Origin: Pacificispira sp033344895
GTDB taxonomy: Bacteria > Pseudomonadota > Alphaproteobacteria > UBA8366 > Aestuariispiraceae
Direction: 5' to 3'
NCBI GenBank assembly: GCA_965229685.1
Contig: OZ245920.1
Coordinates: 2,728,001 to 2,792,000 of the forward strand
DNA: 64,000 nt
The position numbers and the translations under genes were made by a program. The notes under the pieces are model-generated. The model was not told where the DNA came from and did not search any database. It was given only the letters and a program-made list of their open reading frames with translations. Below, piece after piece: positions 1-8,090 of this stretch. Each line of letters starts with the position of its first letter. Positions within the stretch are counted from its first letter, which is position 1.

Positions 1-184
1 TGCTGTATTCGGGGAAGATCACCAGATCCATCCCCGGCAGGCCGACCTTCATGCCCTCGATCATGCTCGCTATGTTGCGGGCGTTTTCCAGTACCTCCGC
101 CTTAGTGTGCAGGCGGGGCATCTTGTAGTTGACGACAGCGACCCCGACCGTATCGCGGCTGCTGGAAATATCACCGTGAAGCAT
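1..184 (-). CDS. amiE: Aliphatic amidase, N-terminal part (runs off window)
   Basis: Only the first 61 codons are present; the rest lies beyond the left edge. The visible start MLHGDISSSRDTVGVAVVNY and the later stretch GLPGMDLVIFPEYS closely match the N-terminus of aliphatic amidases of the nitrilase superfamily, which hydrolyse short-chain amides to acid and ammonia. The Glu in FPEYS is expected to be the catalytic nitrilase-family glutamate. The ATG is preceded by a strong GGAGG ribosome site. It is the last visible gene of a minus-strand operon with an amide sensor, an antiterminator and an ABC transporter, which fits an amide-degrading role. Formamidase is the main alternative, but the N-terminus is of the AmiE type. 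Confidence 0.85.
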   Translation of the reverse strand, partial: MLHGDISSSRDTVGVAVVNYKMPRLHTKAEVLENARNIASMIEGMKVGLPGMDLVIFPEYS

Positions 185-244
185 TGCGTCCTCCGTTCTT
201 GATGTTTGGTACTCGGTCCGGTCCGGCTGCGCCTGTATCCGCCC

Positions 245-943
245 CTAGACCGCCATGTGCCGCTGGACGAGGTCGTCCGTAAGTTCGGCGATGGCTCCCG
301 ACGCCACGGCGCATCCCTTCTCCATGATCACGAAGGTGTTGCTGGCGCGGCGCGCGAATTCGACGTCCTGTTCCACCAGCACGATCGCGATCCCGTGCTT
401 GCGGTTCAGGGCGACGATCGATTCCTCGATCTGTTCGACAATGTTCGGCTGGATCCCCTCGGCGGGTTCGTCGAGAAGGATGATCTTCGGATCGGTCAGC
501 AGGGCCCGCGCAATAGCGAGTTGCTGCTGCTGCCCGCCGGACAGGTTCCCGCCCGCCCGGCCGATATGCTCCTTCAATGCCGGAAACAGATCGAAGACGA
601 TGTCTTCCAGATCCTGCCGGTCCCCCGGACTGCGAGCGAAACCGCCGACCCTGAGATTCTCCATGACGGAGAAGCGCGGCAGTATCCCCCGCCCCTGCGG
701 GACATAACCGATCCCGGCCCGCGCCCGCATGTGGGTGGCAAGGCCCGTCATCTCCTCGCCGTCCAGCCGGATCGACCCGACCGTGCGATCGAGCAGCCCG
801 AGCACGGCGCGCATCAGGGTCGTCTTGCCGACCCCGTTGCGCCCCAGGACACTGACAAATCCGCCGTCCGGGACATTGACGCTGACCTGCTGCAGGACGT
901 GGGAGTTTCCGTAAAAGCCGTCCAGGCCGTTGATCTCAAGCAT
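245..943 (-). CDS. ABC transporter ATP-binding protein (UrtE/LivF-like)
   Basis: A 232-residue ATPase of a branched-chain amino acid/urea/amide-type ABC importer. Walker A is GRNGVGKTT (about residues 34-42), the signature is LSGGQ (134-138), and Walker B ends in LLDEP (about 156-160). The start at MLEINGLDGF was chosen over an upstream ATG because it follows a GGGGAT ribosome site and overlaps the stop of the preceding ATPase gene by 8 nt, a typical arrangement for translational coupling. It should act in the cytosol with the other ATPase to power the two permeases encoded upstream. The substrate is inferred from context as short-chain amides or urea. Confidence 0.88.
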   Translation of the reverse strand: MLEINGLDGFYGNSHVLQQVSVNVPDGGFVSVLGRNGVGKTTLMRAVLGLLDRTVGSIRLDGEEMTGLATHMRARAGIGYVPQGRGILPRFSVMENLRVGGFARSPGDRQDLEDIVFDLFPALKEHIGRAGGNLSGGQQQQLAIARALLTDPKIILLDEPAEGIQPNIVEQIEESIVALNRKHGIAIVLVEQDVEFARRASNTFVIMEKGCAVASGAIAELTDDLVQRHMAV

Positions 944-1688
944 GGCCGATCCCCACTTTTCCCAGATACACTTCACGTACCTTCTGGTTGTCGCTGATCT
1001 CGTCGGCGCGGCCTTCGGCCAGCATGGTTCCCTGATGCATGACCGAGATCACGTCACCGATCTCCTTCACGAAGCCCATGTCATGTTCGACCACGATGAT
1101 CGTGTGCCGCCCCTTCAGGCGGTTGCAGATATCCGCGGTCTTTTGGGTTTCCTGGGAAGTCATGCCCGCCGTCGGCTCGTCCAGCAGGATGAGTTCGCTG
1201 TCCTGTGCCAGCAGGAGGGCGATCTCCAGCCACTGTGTCTGTCCGTGAGACAGGTACGACGCCGGCTGATCCAGGAAATCGACCAGGCCGACGAAATCGG
1301 CCAGCTTCTCCAGCCCATCCCGCTCCGGGGCTCGACCGATCCTGACCAGATTGGCAAAGACGCCGGTGCGTTTGCAGTACGCGACCTCCAGGTTCTCCCG
1401 CACCGTCAATTGCTTGAAGACGCTGGGCACCTGAAATTTCCGACCGACTCCGGACCGGGCAATCAGATGTTCCTCCAACTGTGCCAATTCCTTGCCGCGA
1501 TACCGGATCGATCCGGATGTCGGCTTGGTCTTGCCGCAGATCAGGTCCAGAGCCGTGGTCTTGCCCGCCCCGTTGGGCCCGATCAGGCAGCGCAATTCGC
1601 CTTTGGCCACCGTCAGGTTGAGGCCGTCCACGGCCCGGAAGCCGTTGAAACTGACCGCGAGGTTTGAAAGTTCCAGATGCGTGCTCAT
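936..1688 (-). CDS. ABC transporter ATP-binding protein (UrtD/LivG-like)
   Basis: A 250-residue ATPase with Walker A GPNGAGKTT (about residues 37-45), a signature written LSHGQ rather than LSGGQ, and Walker B LILLDEPTAG. The LSHGQ variant is characteristic of UrtD-type urea/amide ATPases. The start codon overlaps the stop of the upstream permease gene (ATGA), and the 3' end overlaps the next ATPase gene. It should pair with the UrtE-like subunit to drive the importer. Confidence 0.88.
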   Translation of the reverse strand: MSTHLELSNLAVSFNGFRAVDGLNLTVAKGELRCLIGPNGAGKTTALDLICGKTKPTSGSIRYRGKELAQLEEHLIARSGVGRKFQVPSVFKQLTVRENLEVAYCKRTGVFANLVRIGRAPERDGLEKLADFVGLVDFLDQPASYLSHGQTQWLEIALLLAQDSELILLDEPTAGMTSQETQKTADICNRLKGRHTIIVVEHDMGFVKEIGDVISVMHQGTMLAEGRADEISDNQKVREVYLGKVGIGHA

Positions 1689-2836
1689 GACCGTTCAGCC
1701 GCCCCCTTCTCGGTAAGGACGGAGACATCGGAAACGGTCTCCGTCTGTTGTCTTTCGGAAGGCGCCGCGAGTCGTCGACGCAGCATTTCGAACAGCCCCG
1801 CCAGCCCGTTCGGCAGGAACAGGACGACCAGTACGAAGGCCGCGCCCATGATCAGGGTCCAGGTGTCCAGGAAGGTTTCGGATTCCGACAGGGTGCCTTC
1901 CATGCCGGCGACAAGGATCGCGCCCAGCAATGCGCCCAGCAGGCTCTGCCGGCCGCCGACCGCGCACCAGATGACGATGGAAAGGCTGAGCGGCACGCCG
2001 AGAAAGGTCGGCGACGCGAACTCCATCACCACGGTGTAGAGCATGCCCGCCACACCGGCGATCCCGGCGGAGACCGAGAATGCCAGCACCTTGTACCAGG
2101 CAACGTCGTAACCGAAGAACCGCACCCGGTCCTCGTGGTCGCGCACCGCCTGGAGGATCAGCCCGGCCTTGCTCTTGGTAACGGCCAGCGCCAGGAACAG
2201 GCAGACCGTCATGCACACCGCAACCAGGTAATAGGTCGACTTACTATAGGCATCGAATTCGATGCCCAGCAGTTCCAACTGTGCCAGATCGGTAATTCCG
2301 TTGAAGCCGCCGGTGAAGCGCTGCTGGTCGATGATCAGCAGATTGCCGACCACCAGGGTGGCCAGCGTGATGATCGCGACATAGACCCCGGTCACCCGTC
2401 CCCGGAACATGAACCAGCCCAAGACGACGGCCAGGAAAACGGGGATCAGGACCCCTGCGGCCAAGGCGAAGGACATCGAATGGAAGGGCTGCCAGAACCA
2501 TGGCAGGGTTTCGACATTGTTCCAGACCATGAAGTCTGGCAGGCCGCCTTCCCCGGTATGGACCGGGACCGTGCGCAGTTTCAGCGCCATGGCCATGCAA
2601 TAAGACCCGACGCCGAAGCTGAGCGCCTGACCCAGATTGAGGATCCCGGCATAGCCCCAGGACAGGCTGAGCGCCATGGCCGCCATGCCGAGCACGAGGT
2701 ATCGCGCGTAGCGGTTCAGCAGGAAGTCGTTGTCCAGGACCAGCGGGAACAGGAAGATCGCGATGCAGACAATGGCGTAGACCGTGATCTGGACCGCCGT
2801 CCGGTTGCCGAGGAACTGTGTGAATGCGTTAGACAT
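1685..2836 (-). CDS. ABC transporter permease (UrtC/LivM-like)
   Basis: A 383-residue inner-membrane permease with many hydrophobic segments and the glycine-rich GYAGILNLGQ motif near residue 60, typical of LivM/UrtC proteins. The start MSNAFTQFLG was chosen because a strong GAGGAGG lies just before it; the longer upstream frame has no such site and would overlap the previous permease. It is expected to form the translocation pore together with the UrtB-like permease. Confidence 0.87.
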   Translation of the reverse strand: MSNAFTQFLGNRTAVQITVYAIVCIAIFLFPLVLDNDFLLNRYARYLVLGMAAMALSLSWGYAGILNLGQALSFGVGSYCMAMALKLRTVPVHTGEGGLPDFMVWNNVETLPWFWQPFHSMSFALAAGVLIPVFLAVVLGWFMFRGRVTGVYVAIITLATLVVGNLLIIDQQRFTGGFNGITDLAQLELLGIEFDAYSKSTYYLVAVCMTVCLFLALAVTKSKAGLILQAVRDHEDRVRFFGYDVAWYKVLAFSVSAGIAGVAGMLYTVVMEFASPTFLGVPLSLSIVIWCAVGGRQSLLGALLGAILVAGMEGTLSESETFLDTWTLIMGAAFVLVVLFLPNGLAGLFEMLRRRLAAPSERQQTETVSDVSVLTEKGAAERS

Positions 2837-2850
2837 ATTGGCGCCTCCTC

Positions 2851-3720
2851 TCACGACCGGATACGGGAGACGAACAGGCCCTGGGGCCGGAAACGGATCA
2901 GCACGATGATCGCCAGCAGCACCAGCGCCTTCGCGATCGTGTCGTTCCACAGATAGGCCAGACCGCCGGTCAGCTCGCCCAGCATCAGGGCACTGGCGAC
3001 CGTGCCGAACAGGCTCTGCACCCCGCCCAGGACGACGACGAAAAACGCGTCGACGACATAGGTCGTCCCCATTTCAGGCGAGACGCTCTTCAACGGTGCG
3101 ACCAGCGCGCCCGCCAGGCCGGCGAGACCGGCCCCGTAGGCGAAAGTCAGGCTGTAGACCTTGTCGGCGTCGATCCCGAAACAGGAGGCGACGCTGCGGT
3201 CCTGAACCACGGCACGCAGTTTGGTGCCGAAAGTCGTCCGGAACATCAGATACCAGGTCACCGCGAACAGCGCGGCGACAAAGACGAAGATGAACACGCG
3301 ATAGCCGGGCACATCGACCCCCAGTATGCCGACGGTGCCGGTCAGGAGTGAGGGCATTTCGACGTAGCGCAGTTCTCCACCGGCCGAGAGGCGGATGGCC
3401 TGCTGCAGCATGACGCCGAGACCCCAGGTCGCCAGGATCGTGTCCAGCGTTCGTGTATAGAGGAAGCGGATCACCCCGCGTTCCACCAGCCAGCCCAGGG
3501 CGCCCACGCCCAGAAAGACGACGATGAGGCTTGGCAGAAGGCCGACACCGAAGAAGGCGTTCATCGCCCAGGCACCATAGGCACCCAGCATCACGAATTC
3601 GCCATGCGCCATGTTGATGACGCCCATCGACCCGTAGATGATCGCGAGACCGAGCGCGATCAGCAGCAGGATCGACCCGATGCTGAGCCCGGTCATGATT
3701 TGTTGAAGAAAGAATTCCAT
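2851..3720 (-). CDS. ABC transporter permease (UrtB/LivH-like)
   Basis: A 289-residue polytopic membrane protein beginning MEFFLQQIMTGLSIGSILLL, with the conserved stretches YGSMGVINMAHGEFVMLGAY and GGVQSLFGT found in LivH/UrtB permeases. It lies 14 nt before the partner permease gene and 88 nt after the binding-protein gene. It is about the usual length for the family. The presumed cargo is urea or short-chain amides, based on the flanking amidase and sensor genes. Confidence 0.88.
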   Translation of the reverse strand: MEFFLQQIMTGLSIGSILLLIALGLAIIYGSMGVINMAHGEFVMLGAYGAWAMNAFFGVGLLPSLIVVFLGVGALGWLVERGVIRFLYTRTLDTILATWGLGVMLQQAIRLSAGGELRYVEMPSLLTGTVGILGVDVPGYRVFIFVFVAALFAVTWYLMFRTTFGTKLRAVVQDRSVASCFGIDADKVYSLTFAYGAGLAGLAGALVAPLKSVSPEMGTTYVVDAFFVVVLGGVQSLFGTVASALMLGELTGGLAYLWNDTIAKALVLLAIIVLIRFRPQGLFVSRIRS

Positions 3721-3808
3721 CTGATGTCCCGTTCTGTCCGGGTGCGGCGCGTCCCGGTCCCGAAGGACACGGGACGCCACCGCACGGGGTTCAGCGACTG
3801 TCCGCCGG

Positions 3809-5044
3809 TCAGCTCTGTACGAGGCCGTCCGCGGTGCAGTGCTGGCTGGGATAGGCGGCGTAGGGCTCCGGCTTCAGCCATTCCTTGGAATCGCGCAGCA
3901 CTTCGAACTGGCCGTCCGATTTCGCCATCGCGATCTTCGGCCACAGCCAGGTGTGCAGATTTTCGGATTCCAGCCGGACCCGGCCTTGCGGAGCCGTCAG
4001 TTCCTGCCCTTTCACCGCCTCACGGATCGTGGTCGGATCGATATCGCTCGCCGCCAGTTGCTCGACCGCCTGCTTGAACAGGTAGATCTGGAAGTAGGAC
4101 GGTTCCGACACGAAGTGGGTGACCTTGTCGCCGCCCCAGCGGGATTTGTAGGCCTCCACGAAGCGTTCGTTCTCAGGCGATTGGTGGACCATGAAATACG
4201 GCGCGGAGGTGAAGTGACCGGCCGCCGCGTCGCCGCCCATGGCCGCGACCTCGTTCTCCGACGTCGTCAGGCTGGCCATCGGCATCTTGTCCGGATCGAG
4301 GCCGGCCGCCCGGTACTGGCGGTGCAGCGCGACGACGGAATCGCCCACGACCGTGGAGAAGATGACGTTCGGCTGGGTGCTCTGGATCTTGTTGATGACC
4401 GAACTGAACTCGGAATGGCCCAGCGGGACATATTCCTCGTTCACGACTTCCGCGCCGAGTTCTTCCAGCAGCTTCTTGCAGTAATTGTTCTCTTCCTTCG
4501 GATAGATGTAGTTCGATCCGATCAGGTAGAATTTCTTGCCGAACTTCTCGACCAGCCAGGGAATGAACTCATCCTGCTGCTGGTTCGGCACGGCGCCGGT
4601 GTAGATGACGTTCTTTGAGCACTCGCGGCCTTCATAGAGCGTCGGATACCAATAGAGATTGTCCCGCTTCTCGAAGACCGGCAGGACCGCCTTACGGCTG
4701 GCCGAGGTATAGGAACCGAAGACCGAAACGCATTTGTCGCCGACGACCAGCTTGCGCGCCTTGACCGCGAAGGTCGCGGGGTCGGAGGCCGGGTCTTCGA
4801 CCACCGGCACGATCTTCATGCCGTTGATGCCGCCGGCATCGTTGATCTCTTCGATCGCCAGCAGGGTCGCCTTGTTCAGCGATTCTTCGATGATGCCGGT
4901 CGTACCGGTCAGCGAAAACAGAACCCCGACCTTGATTTCGCCATTCGAAGCGCGCGCCAGGGACGTATCCTTGCGCCAGATATGCGGGGCTGCGGTAAAG
5001 GCGCCCGTTGCCGCGGCGCCGATCAGAAAGTCTCTTCTCTTCAT
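3809..5044 (-). CDS. Periplasmic amide/urea-binding protein of ABC importer (Tat signal)
   Basis: A 411-residue type I periplasmic binding protein. The start at MKRRDFLIG gives a twin-arginine signal (RRDFL) with an alanine-rich hydrophobic stretch, so Tat export is likely; an AGGGAG ribosome site precedes it. The mature part (GVLFSLTGTTGIIEE, YWYPTLYEG, NVIYTGAVPNQ) closely parallels the cytosolic AmiC-like protein encoded upstream, so both probably bind related amides. It resembles FmdD/AmiC-type receptors more than classical UrtA. It is the first gene after a leader with two intrinsic terminators, so its expression and that of the transporter should depend on antitermination. Confidence 0.87.
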   Translation of the reverse strand: MKRRDFLIGAAATGAFTAAPHIWRKDTSLARASNGEIKVGVLFSLTGTTGIIEESLNKATLLAIEEINDAGGINGMKIVPVVEDPASDPATFAVKARKLVVGDKCVSVFGSYTSASRKAVLPVFEKRDNLYWYPTLYEGRECSKNVIYTGAVPNQQQDEFIPWLVEKFGKKFYLIGSNYIYPKEENNYCKKLLEELGAEVVNEEYVPLGHSEFSSVINKIQSTQPNVIFSTVVGDSVVALHRQYRAAGLDPDKMPMASLTTSENEVAAMGGDAAAGHFTSAPYFMVHQSPENERFVEAYKSRWGGDKVTHFVSEPSYFQIYLFKQAVEQLAASDIDPTTIREAVKGQELTAPQGRVRLESENLHTWLWPKIAMAKSDGQFEVLRDSKEWLKPEPYAAYPSQHCTADGLVQS

Positions 5045-5068
5045 GCTCTTTCTCCCTGTCCGAAACAC

Positions 5069-5112
5069 AAAAAGCCCCGAGCCGATCCGCGGGATGCGGT
5101 CGTTCTCGGGGC
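5069..5112 (-). terminator. Intrinsic terminator 2 in the transporter leader
   Basis: On the minus strand, GCCCCGAG (5112-5105) and CTCGGGGC (5081-5074) form a perfect 8-bp stem followed directly by TTTTTG. It lies only 25 nt before the binding-protein start codon, inside what would be one operon, so it looks like an attenuator rather than an operon end. Confidence 0.75.
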
Positions 5113-5192
5113 ACCATTGCCAACACTGTGTTATGGACGGCCGCGCGGCCGCCAAAAATCGATTCCCAAAATTGGGTCCGGAGGGAAGCAAC

Positions 5193-5234
5193 AAAAAACC
5201 CCACGGACTCGCGCATCGCGAAATCGTCGTGGGG
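5193..5234 (-). terminator. Intrinsic terminator 1 in the transporter leader
   Basis: On the minus strand, CCCCACG (5234-5228) pairs with CGTGGGG (5205-5199) and is followed by TTTTTTG. A smaller inner stem (TCGCG/CGCGA) is possible. It follows the amiR-like stop codon and the double hairpin at 5258-5299, and precedes a second terminator about 80 nt downstream. Confidence 0.75.
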
Positions 5235-5257
5235 CTGCTTCGCCGTCGATTTTTAAG

Positions 5258-5299
5258 GGCGGCTTCTCTGCCGCCAGATGGATCGTCTTTTCACGATCC
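5258..5299 (-). promoter_or_regulatory. Candidate ANTAR-responsive double hexaloop hairpin
   Basis: On the minus strand two perfect stem-loops with six-base loops lie in tandem. The first (5299-5280) is a 7-bp GGATCGT/ACGATCC stem with loop GAAAAG; the second (5275-5258) is a 6-bp GGCGGC/GCCGCC stem with loop AGAGAA. The linker is 4 nt. ANTAR proteins bind pairs of hexaloop hairpins whose loops carry A at position 1 and G at position 4. The second loop fits this rule and the first does not. The element follows the ANTAR gene by about 9 nt and precedes two terminators, so an antitermination role is a strong inference. Confidence 0.6.
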
Positions 5300-5308
5300 G
5301 GAAAAACG

Positions 5309-5974
5309 TTAGCCGAGGATTTCCTGAGAGTCAATCAGCGCGTTAGCCACGCTGCCGATCGAAACACGGCGTTCCATCGCCTGACGCCGCAGGAAATGGT
5401 ACGCTTCCTCTTCATTCATGTTCTTCATGCGCATGACGATGGCCTTGGCGCGCTCAACGCTGCGCATCGTTCGCAGATTTTCATCCAGCCTGTCGATCCG
5501 GCCACGCAGGCGCCGTTCGTAGAGAAAATGCTCCCGCGCCAGAAACAGGCTGGACTGAACGCTCGCCGGTTGCAGCGGATAGTGCAGAATCGATTGCGTG
5601 GCACAGTTGCGAACCAGTCCATAATCCACCGGCACCTTGCCTGTCGCTACGAGCACCAGGGCTGCTTCCGGCTCCCCCGGCACCCAGGGCAACCGGCTGG
5701 GCAGATCCTCCGTCAGTTCGCAGTAGATGACATCGAAATCGACGGGCAGTTGCGGTGGCACCGGCCAGATATGCTGGACCCGGACCCGCGCACGCTGCAA
5801 TTCCCGGATCAGGCGTTCCCCGTCGTCGCTTCGTTCCGCGATCACAGCGACATCCATGTTCGCAAATCGGAATGTCGGGCTGCGATCCTTGCCGTGCTGG
5901 ACGGGCTGCCCGCGTCCGCCCGCGGGCCCGCGCGACCGGTTCTGTCCTTCCTGACGGTTGATCATGCCGCTCAT
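5309..5974 (-). CDS. amiR: ANTAR-domain antitermination regulator (AmiR-like)
   Basis: A 221-residue protein. Residues about 25-145 resemble a degenerate response-regulator domain, then comes a coiled-coil-like helix (RGRIDRLDENLRTM) and a C-terminal ANTAR domain (about 160-215) with RAKAIVMRMKNMNEEEAYHF and the following helix. AmiR-type proteins bind leader RNA and prevent termination, and are held inactive by AmiC until an amide binds. Here the gene starts 18 nt after the AmiC-like gene with a GGAGG site and is followed by a leader with hairpins and two terminators, the expected target. The receiver part appears to lack the usual phosphorylation motifs, as in AmiR. Confidence 0.88.
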   Translation of the reverse strand: MSGMINRQEGQNRSRGPAGGRGQPVQHGKDRSPTFRFANMDVAVIAERSDDGERLIRELQRARVRVQHIWPVPPQLPVDFDVIYCELTEDLPSRLPWVPGEPEAALVLVATGKVPVDYGLVRNCATQSILHYPLQPASVQSSLFLAREHFLYERRLRGRIDRLDENLRTMRSVERAKAIVMRMKNMNEEEAYHFLRRQAMERRVSIGSVANALIDSQEILG

Positions 5975-5992
5975 GCTCGCCCCCTCCGCAGC

Positions 5993-7132
5993 CTAACCGA
6001 ATGCCAGATTGCGGCTGTAGCCGATGAGGTATGGATCGGCCTTCACCCGGTCCTTCGATTCGAAGACCAGATCGAACTGTCCGTTTTCATTGGCACGTCC
6101 GATCCGGGTCCATAGGTCGGTATGGCCGCAGACCGGGTTGATGGAAATCTCACCCTGAGGCGCCTCGAACTCGGATCCGATGACGGAGGCGCGGAGGATT
6201 TCGGTGTCGATCGAATTCGTCTCTTCCAGTGCCTTGGCGAAGACATGCACCTGAAAATAGGACGCTTCCAGGCACATATTCGTCGGCTCATCCTCCCCGT
6301 ATCGCTTCTTGTAGAGTTGGACGAAGGACGAGTTTCGCTCGTTTCCGATTTCCTGGAAGTAGGGCGCAGCCGTGATGTGCCCCTCACCGACGTCATAGCC
6401 CATGGCCTTGATCTCGGCTTCTGTGGTGGTCAGGCTTGCGATCGGGGTGACCTTCGGGTTGAAGCCGAAATCATTGTAGGTCTGGTAGAGATGGACCGTG
6501 GCGTCCCCGACGACCGTCGAAAAGATGACGTCCGGCTGGGCATTCTTCATCTCGCGCATGATTTCCGTGAATTCCTTGCGGTCTGCGCCTAGCCGGACAT
6601 ACCGCTCACCGACCACCTCGCCGCCGCTGTTTTTCACCAGCTCGCGCATGATCCGGTTGGATTCACGTGGATAGATGTAGTCAGAACCGACGAAGAAGAA
6701 ACGCTTGCCATACATCTCCATCAGGACGCGGCACAGTTCGACGCTGTTCTGGTTCGGCGCGGCCCCGGTATAGATCACGTTTGGAGAGTATTCGAACCCT
6801 TCATAAAGGGTCGGATACCAAAGCAACCCGTTCAGCCGTTCCACCACCGGCAGCACCGCCTTGCGGCTGCTGGAGGTGTAGCAGCCGAAGATCGTATTGA
6901 CCCCGTCCTCTACCATGAGCCGTTTCGCCAGACGTCCGAAGGCGCGCGCCTCCGATCCCGGGTCATAGATCACCGGTTCCAGTTCGCGCCCATTGATGCC
7001 TCCAGCGGCATTGATTTCCTCAATCGCGGTCAAGGTGCCGCGCAACTGCGTTTCCTCAATGACCGCCATGAAACCGCTTTGAGAGAACAGTACGCCGACA
7101 CGCCAAGGTTCGGTCGTCTTCGTGGTATCCAT
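5993..7132 (-). CDS. amiC: Amide-sensing regulator, cytosolic binding-protein fold (AmiC-like)
   Basis: A 379-residue type I binding-protein fold with no signal peptide (starts MDTTKTTEPWRVGVLFSQSG), so it should stay in the cytosol. It shares many blocks with the periplasmic binding protein of the same operon (WYPTLYEG, NVIYTGAAPNQ, DVIFSTVVGD). AmiC proteins bind short-chain amides and release the antiterminator AmiR. Its position directly upstream of an ANTAR gene strongly supports this. The start has a GGGAG site upstream. A stray secreted binding protein is less likely given the charged N-terminus. Confidence 0.85.
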   Translation of the reverse strand: MDTTKTTEPWRVGVLFSQSGFMAVIEETQLRGTLTAIEEINAAGGINGRELEPVIYDPGSEARAFGRLAKRLMVEDGVNTIFGCYTSSSRKAVLPVVERLNGLLWYPTLYEGFEYSPNVIYTGAAPNQNSVELCRVLMEMYGKRFFFVGSDYIYPRESNRIMRELVKNSGGEVVGERYVRLGADRKEFTEIMREMKNAQPDVIFSTVVGDATVHLYQTYNDFGFNPKVTPIASLTTTEAEIKAMGYDVGEGHITAAPYFQEIGNERNSSFVQLYKKRYGEDEPTNMCLEASYFQVHVFAKALEETNSIDTEILRASVIGSEFEAPQGEISINPVCGHTDLWTRIGRANENGQFDLVFESKDRVKADPYLIGYSRNLAFG

Positions 7133-7356
7133 TCCCGTCGTCTCCCGTCGTCGGACTGCCTGTTACAGTCAACACGATCGAACGAGAATTGCCGCCTTGT
7201 ATTTTTGCGGTCATTACACCCGTTCGAACTGCGGGACGTCGATCCATGCGATCAAGCGTCCCTGGCTCCCTCCCCGGCAGGCCCTCGTGGATGCGGAAGC
7301 CGAACATCCCTGCGGCATTTACGTGACTGTCCCCGGGCGGGCCGGGGCAGATAACG
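7133..7356. other. Non-coding region before the amiC-like gene
   Basis: This stretch should hold the promoter of the amide operon, but no convincing -35/-10 pair or sigma-54 site was found. A GC-rich imperfect inverted repeat lies at 7327-7350 (CTGTCCCCGG and CCGGGGCAG arms). No credible small gene was seen. Confidence 0.5.
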
Positions 7357-7420
7357 AAAAAGGCGAAGGGGCCTCCACACGGCTCCGCTCATTGCGGAGA
7401 CATCCGGAGGCCCCTTCGCC
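7357..7420 (-). terminator. Long intrinsic terminator after marR
   Basis: Two perfect 15-bp arms (7362-7376 and 7406-7420, GGCGAAGGGGCCTCC and its complement) enclose an inner 6-bp stem (CTCCGC 7383-7388 / GCGGAG 7394-7399). On the minus strand the hairpin is followed by TTTTTCG. It lies about 100 nt after the MarR gene stop and about 225 nt before the amiC-like start, so it most likely ends the TRAP/ior/marR transcript. Confidence 0.75.
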
Positions 7421-7520
7421 CTGGTATTTTCAGCGGCGCCAATGCCGCAAGCCCGCATCGCAGGCCGTCTGAAACGCTACCGTCACCGTTTCTGCAAGTC
7501 AACGGCCTTGGTCGCACAGG

Positions 7521-8018
7521 TCAGGATTTGAGCGGATAGGTGTCCAGATTGGCGCGCATGACGGAGATCAAGCGTTCGAGGACCGCCTTTTCATCGTCGG
7601 AGAGATTGACCAATGCCCGTTCTGCATGGGCGAGCGTGATCGACTGGACCTTCTCATAGATTTCCCGGCCCTTCGCCGTCATGGAAATCGACCGTACTCG
7701 CCCGTCCTGGTCGATACGGTCGCGCCGCACGAGGCCGTCCTCCTCCATGCGGGTGATCAACCGGCTGACCGTCGACTGTTCGATCATCGCATAGGAAACC
7801 AGTTCATTGATCGAGGCGGTTTCGTTGTAGTCCAGAACCGCGAGCAGACGCCAGTTGGAGATCGTCAGCCCCAGTTTCCGCAGGTCCTGATTCAGCAACT
7901 GGTTCATGCGGAAGGTCAGGCAGTTCATCAGGTAGGGCAGAATGCTTTCCAGCACAATTCCCGACCGGGGCGCCCCGTTTTTCGCTGCTACATCCCTACG
8001 TTCCGCCATATCCGACAT
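7521..8018 (-). CDS. MarR-family transcriptional regulator
   Basis: A 165-residue winged-helix regulator. The helix-turn-helix region reads ASINELVSYAMIEQSTVSRL and the wing contains LVRRDRIDQDGRVRSISMT, both typical of MarR. The start at MSDMAERRD (ATG at 8018, AGGA upstream) was preferred to an in-frame TTG at 8054. It follows iorB by 72 nt on the same strand and is the last gene of the TRAP/ior operon, so it may control that operon in response to an aromatic ligand; this is inference. Confidence 0.88.
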   Translation of the reverse strand: MSDMAERRDVAAKNGAPRSGIVLESILPYLMNCLTFRMNQLLNQDLRKLGLTISNWRLLAVLDYNETASINELVSYAMIEQSTVSRLITRMEEDGLVRRDRIDQDGRVRSISMTAKGREIYEKVQSITLAHAERALVNLSDDEKAVLERLISVMRANLDTYPLKS

Positions 8019-8090
8019 GGGGCCGCGCAATCCTTTCAAACCGTATTCATTCAAAAACCCGTATTCGCTTACAGGAGTCCCGGACCCCGA

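Noticed and set aside
3809..5044. Calling the binding protein UrtA (urea only)
   Set aside because: The sequence is closer in pattern to the AmiC/FmdD type, and the operon encodes an amidase and amide sensor rather than urease.
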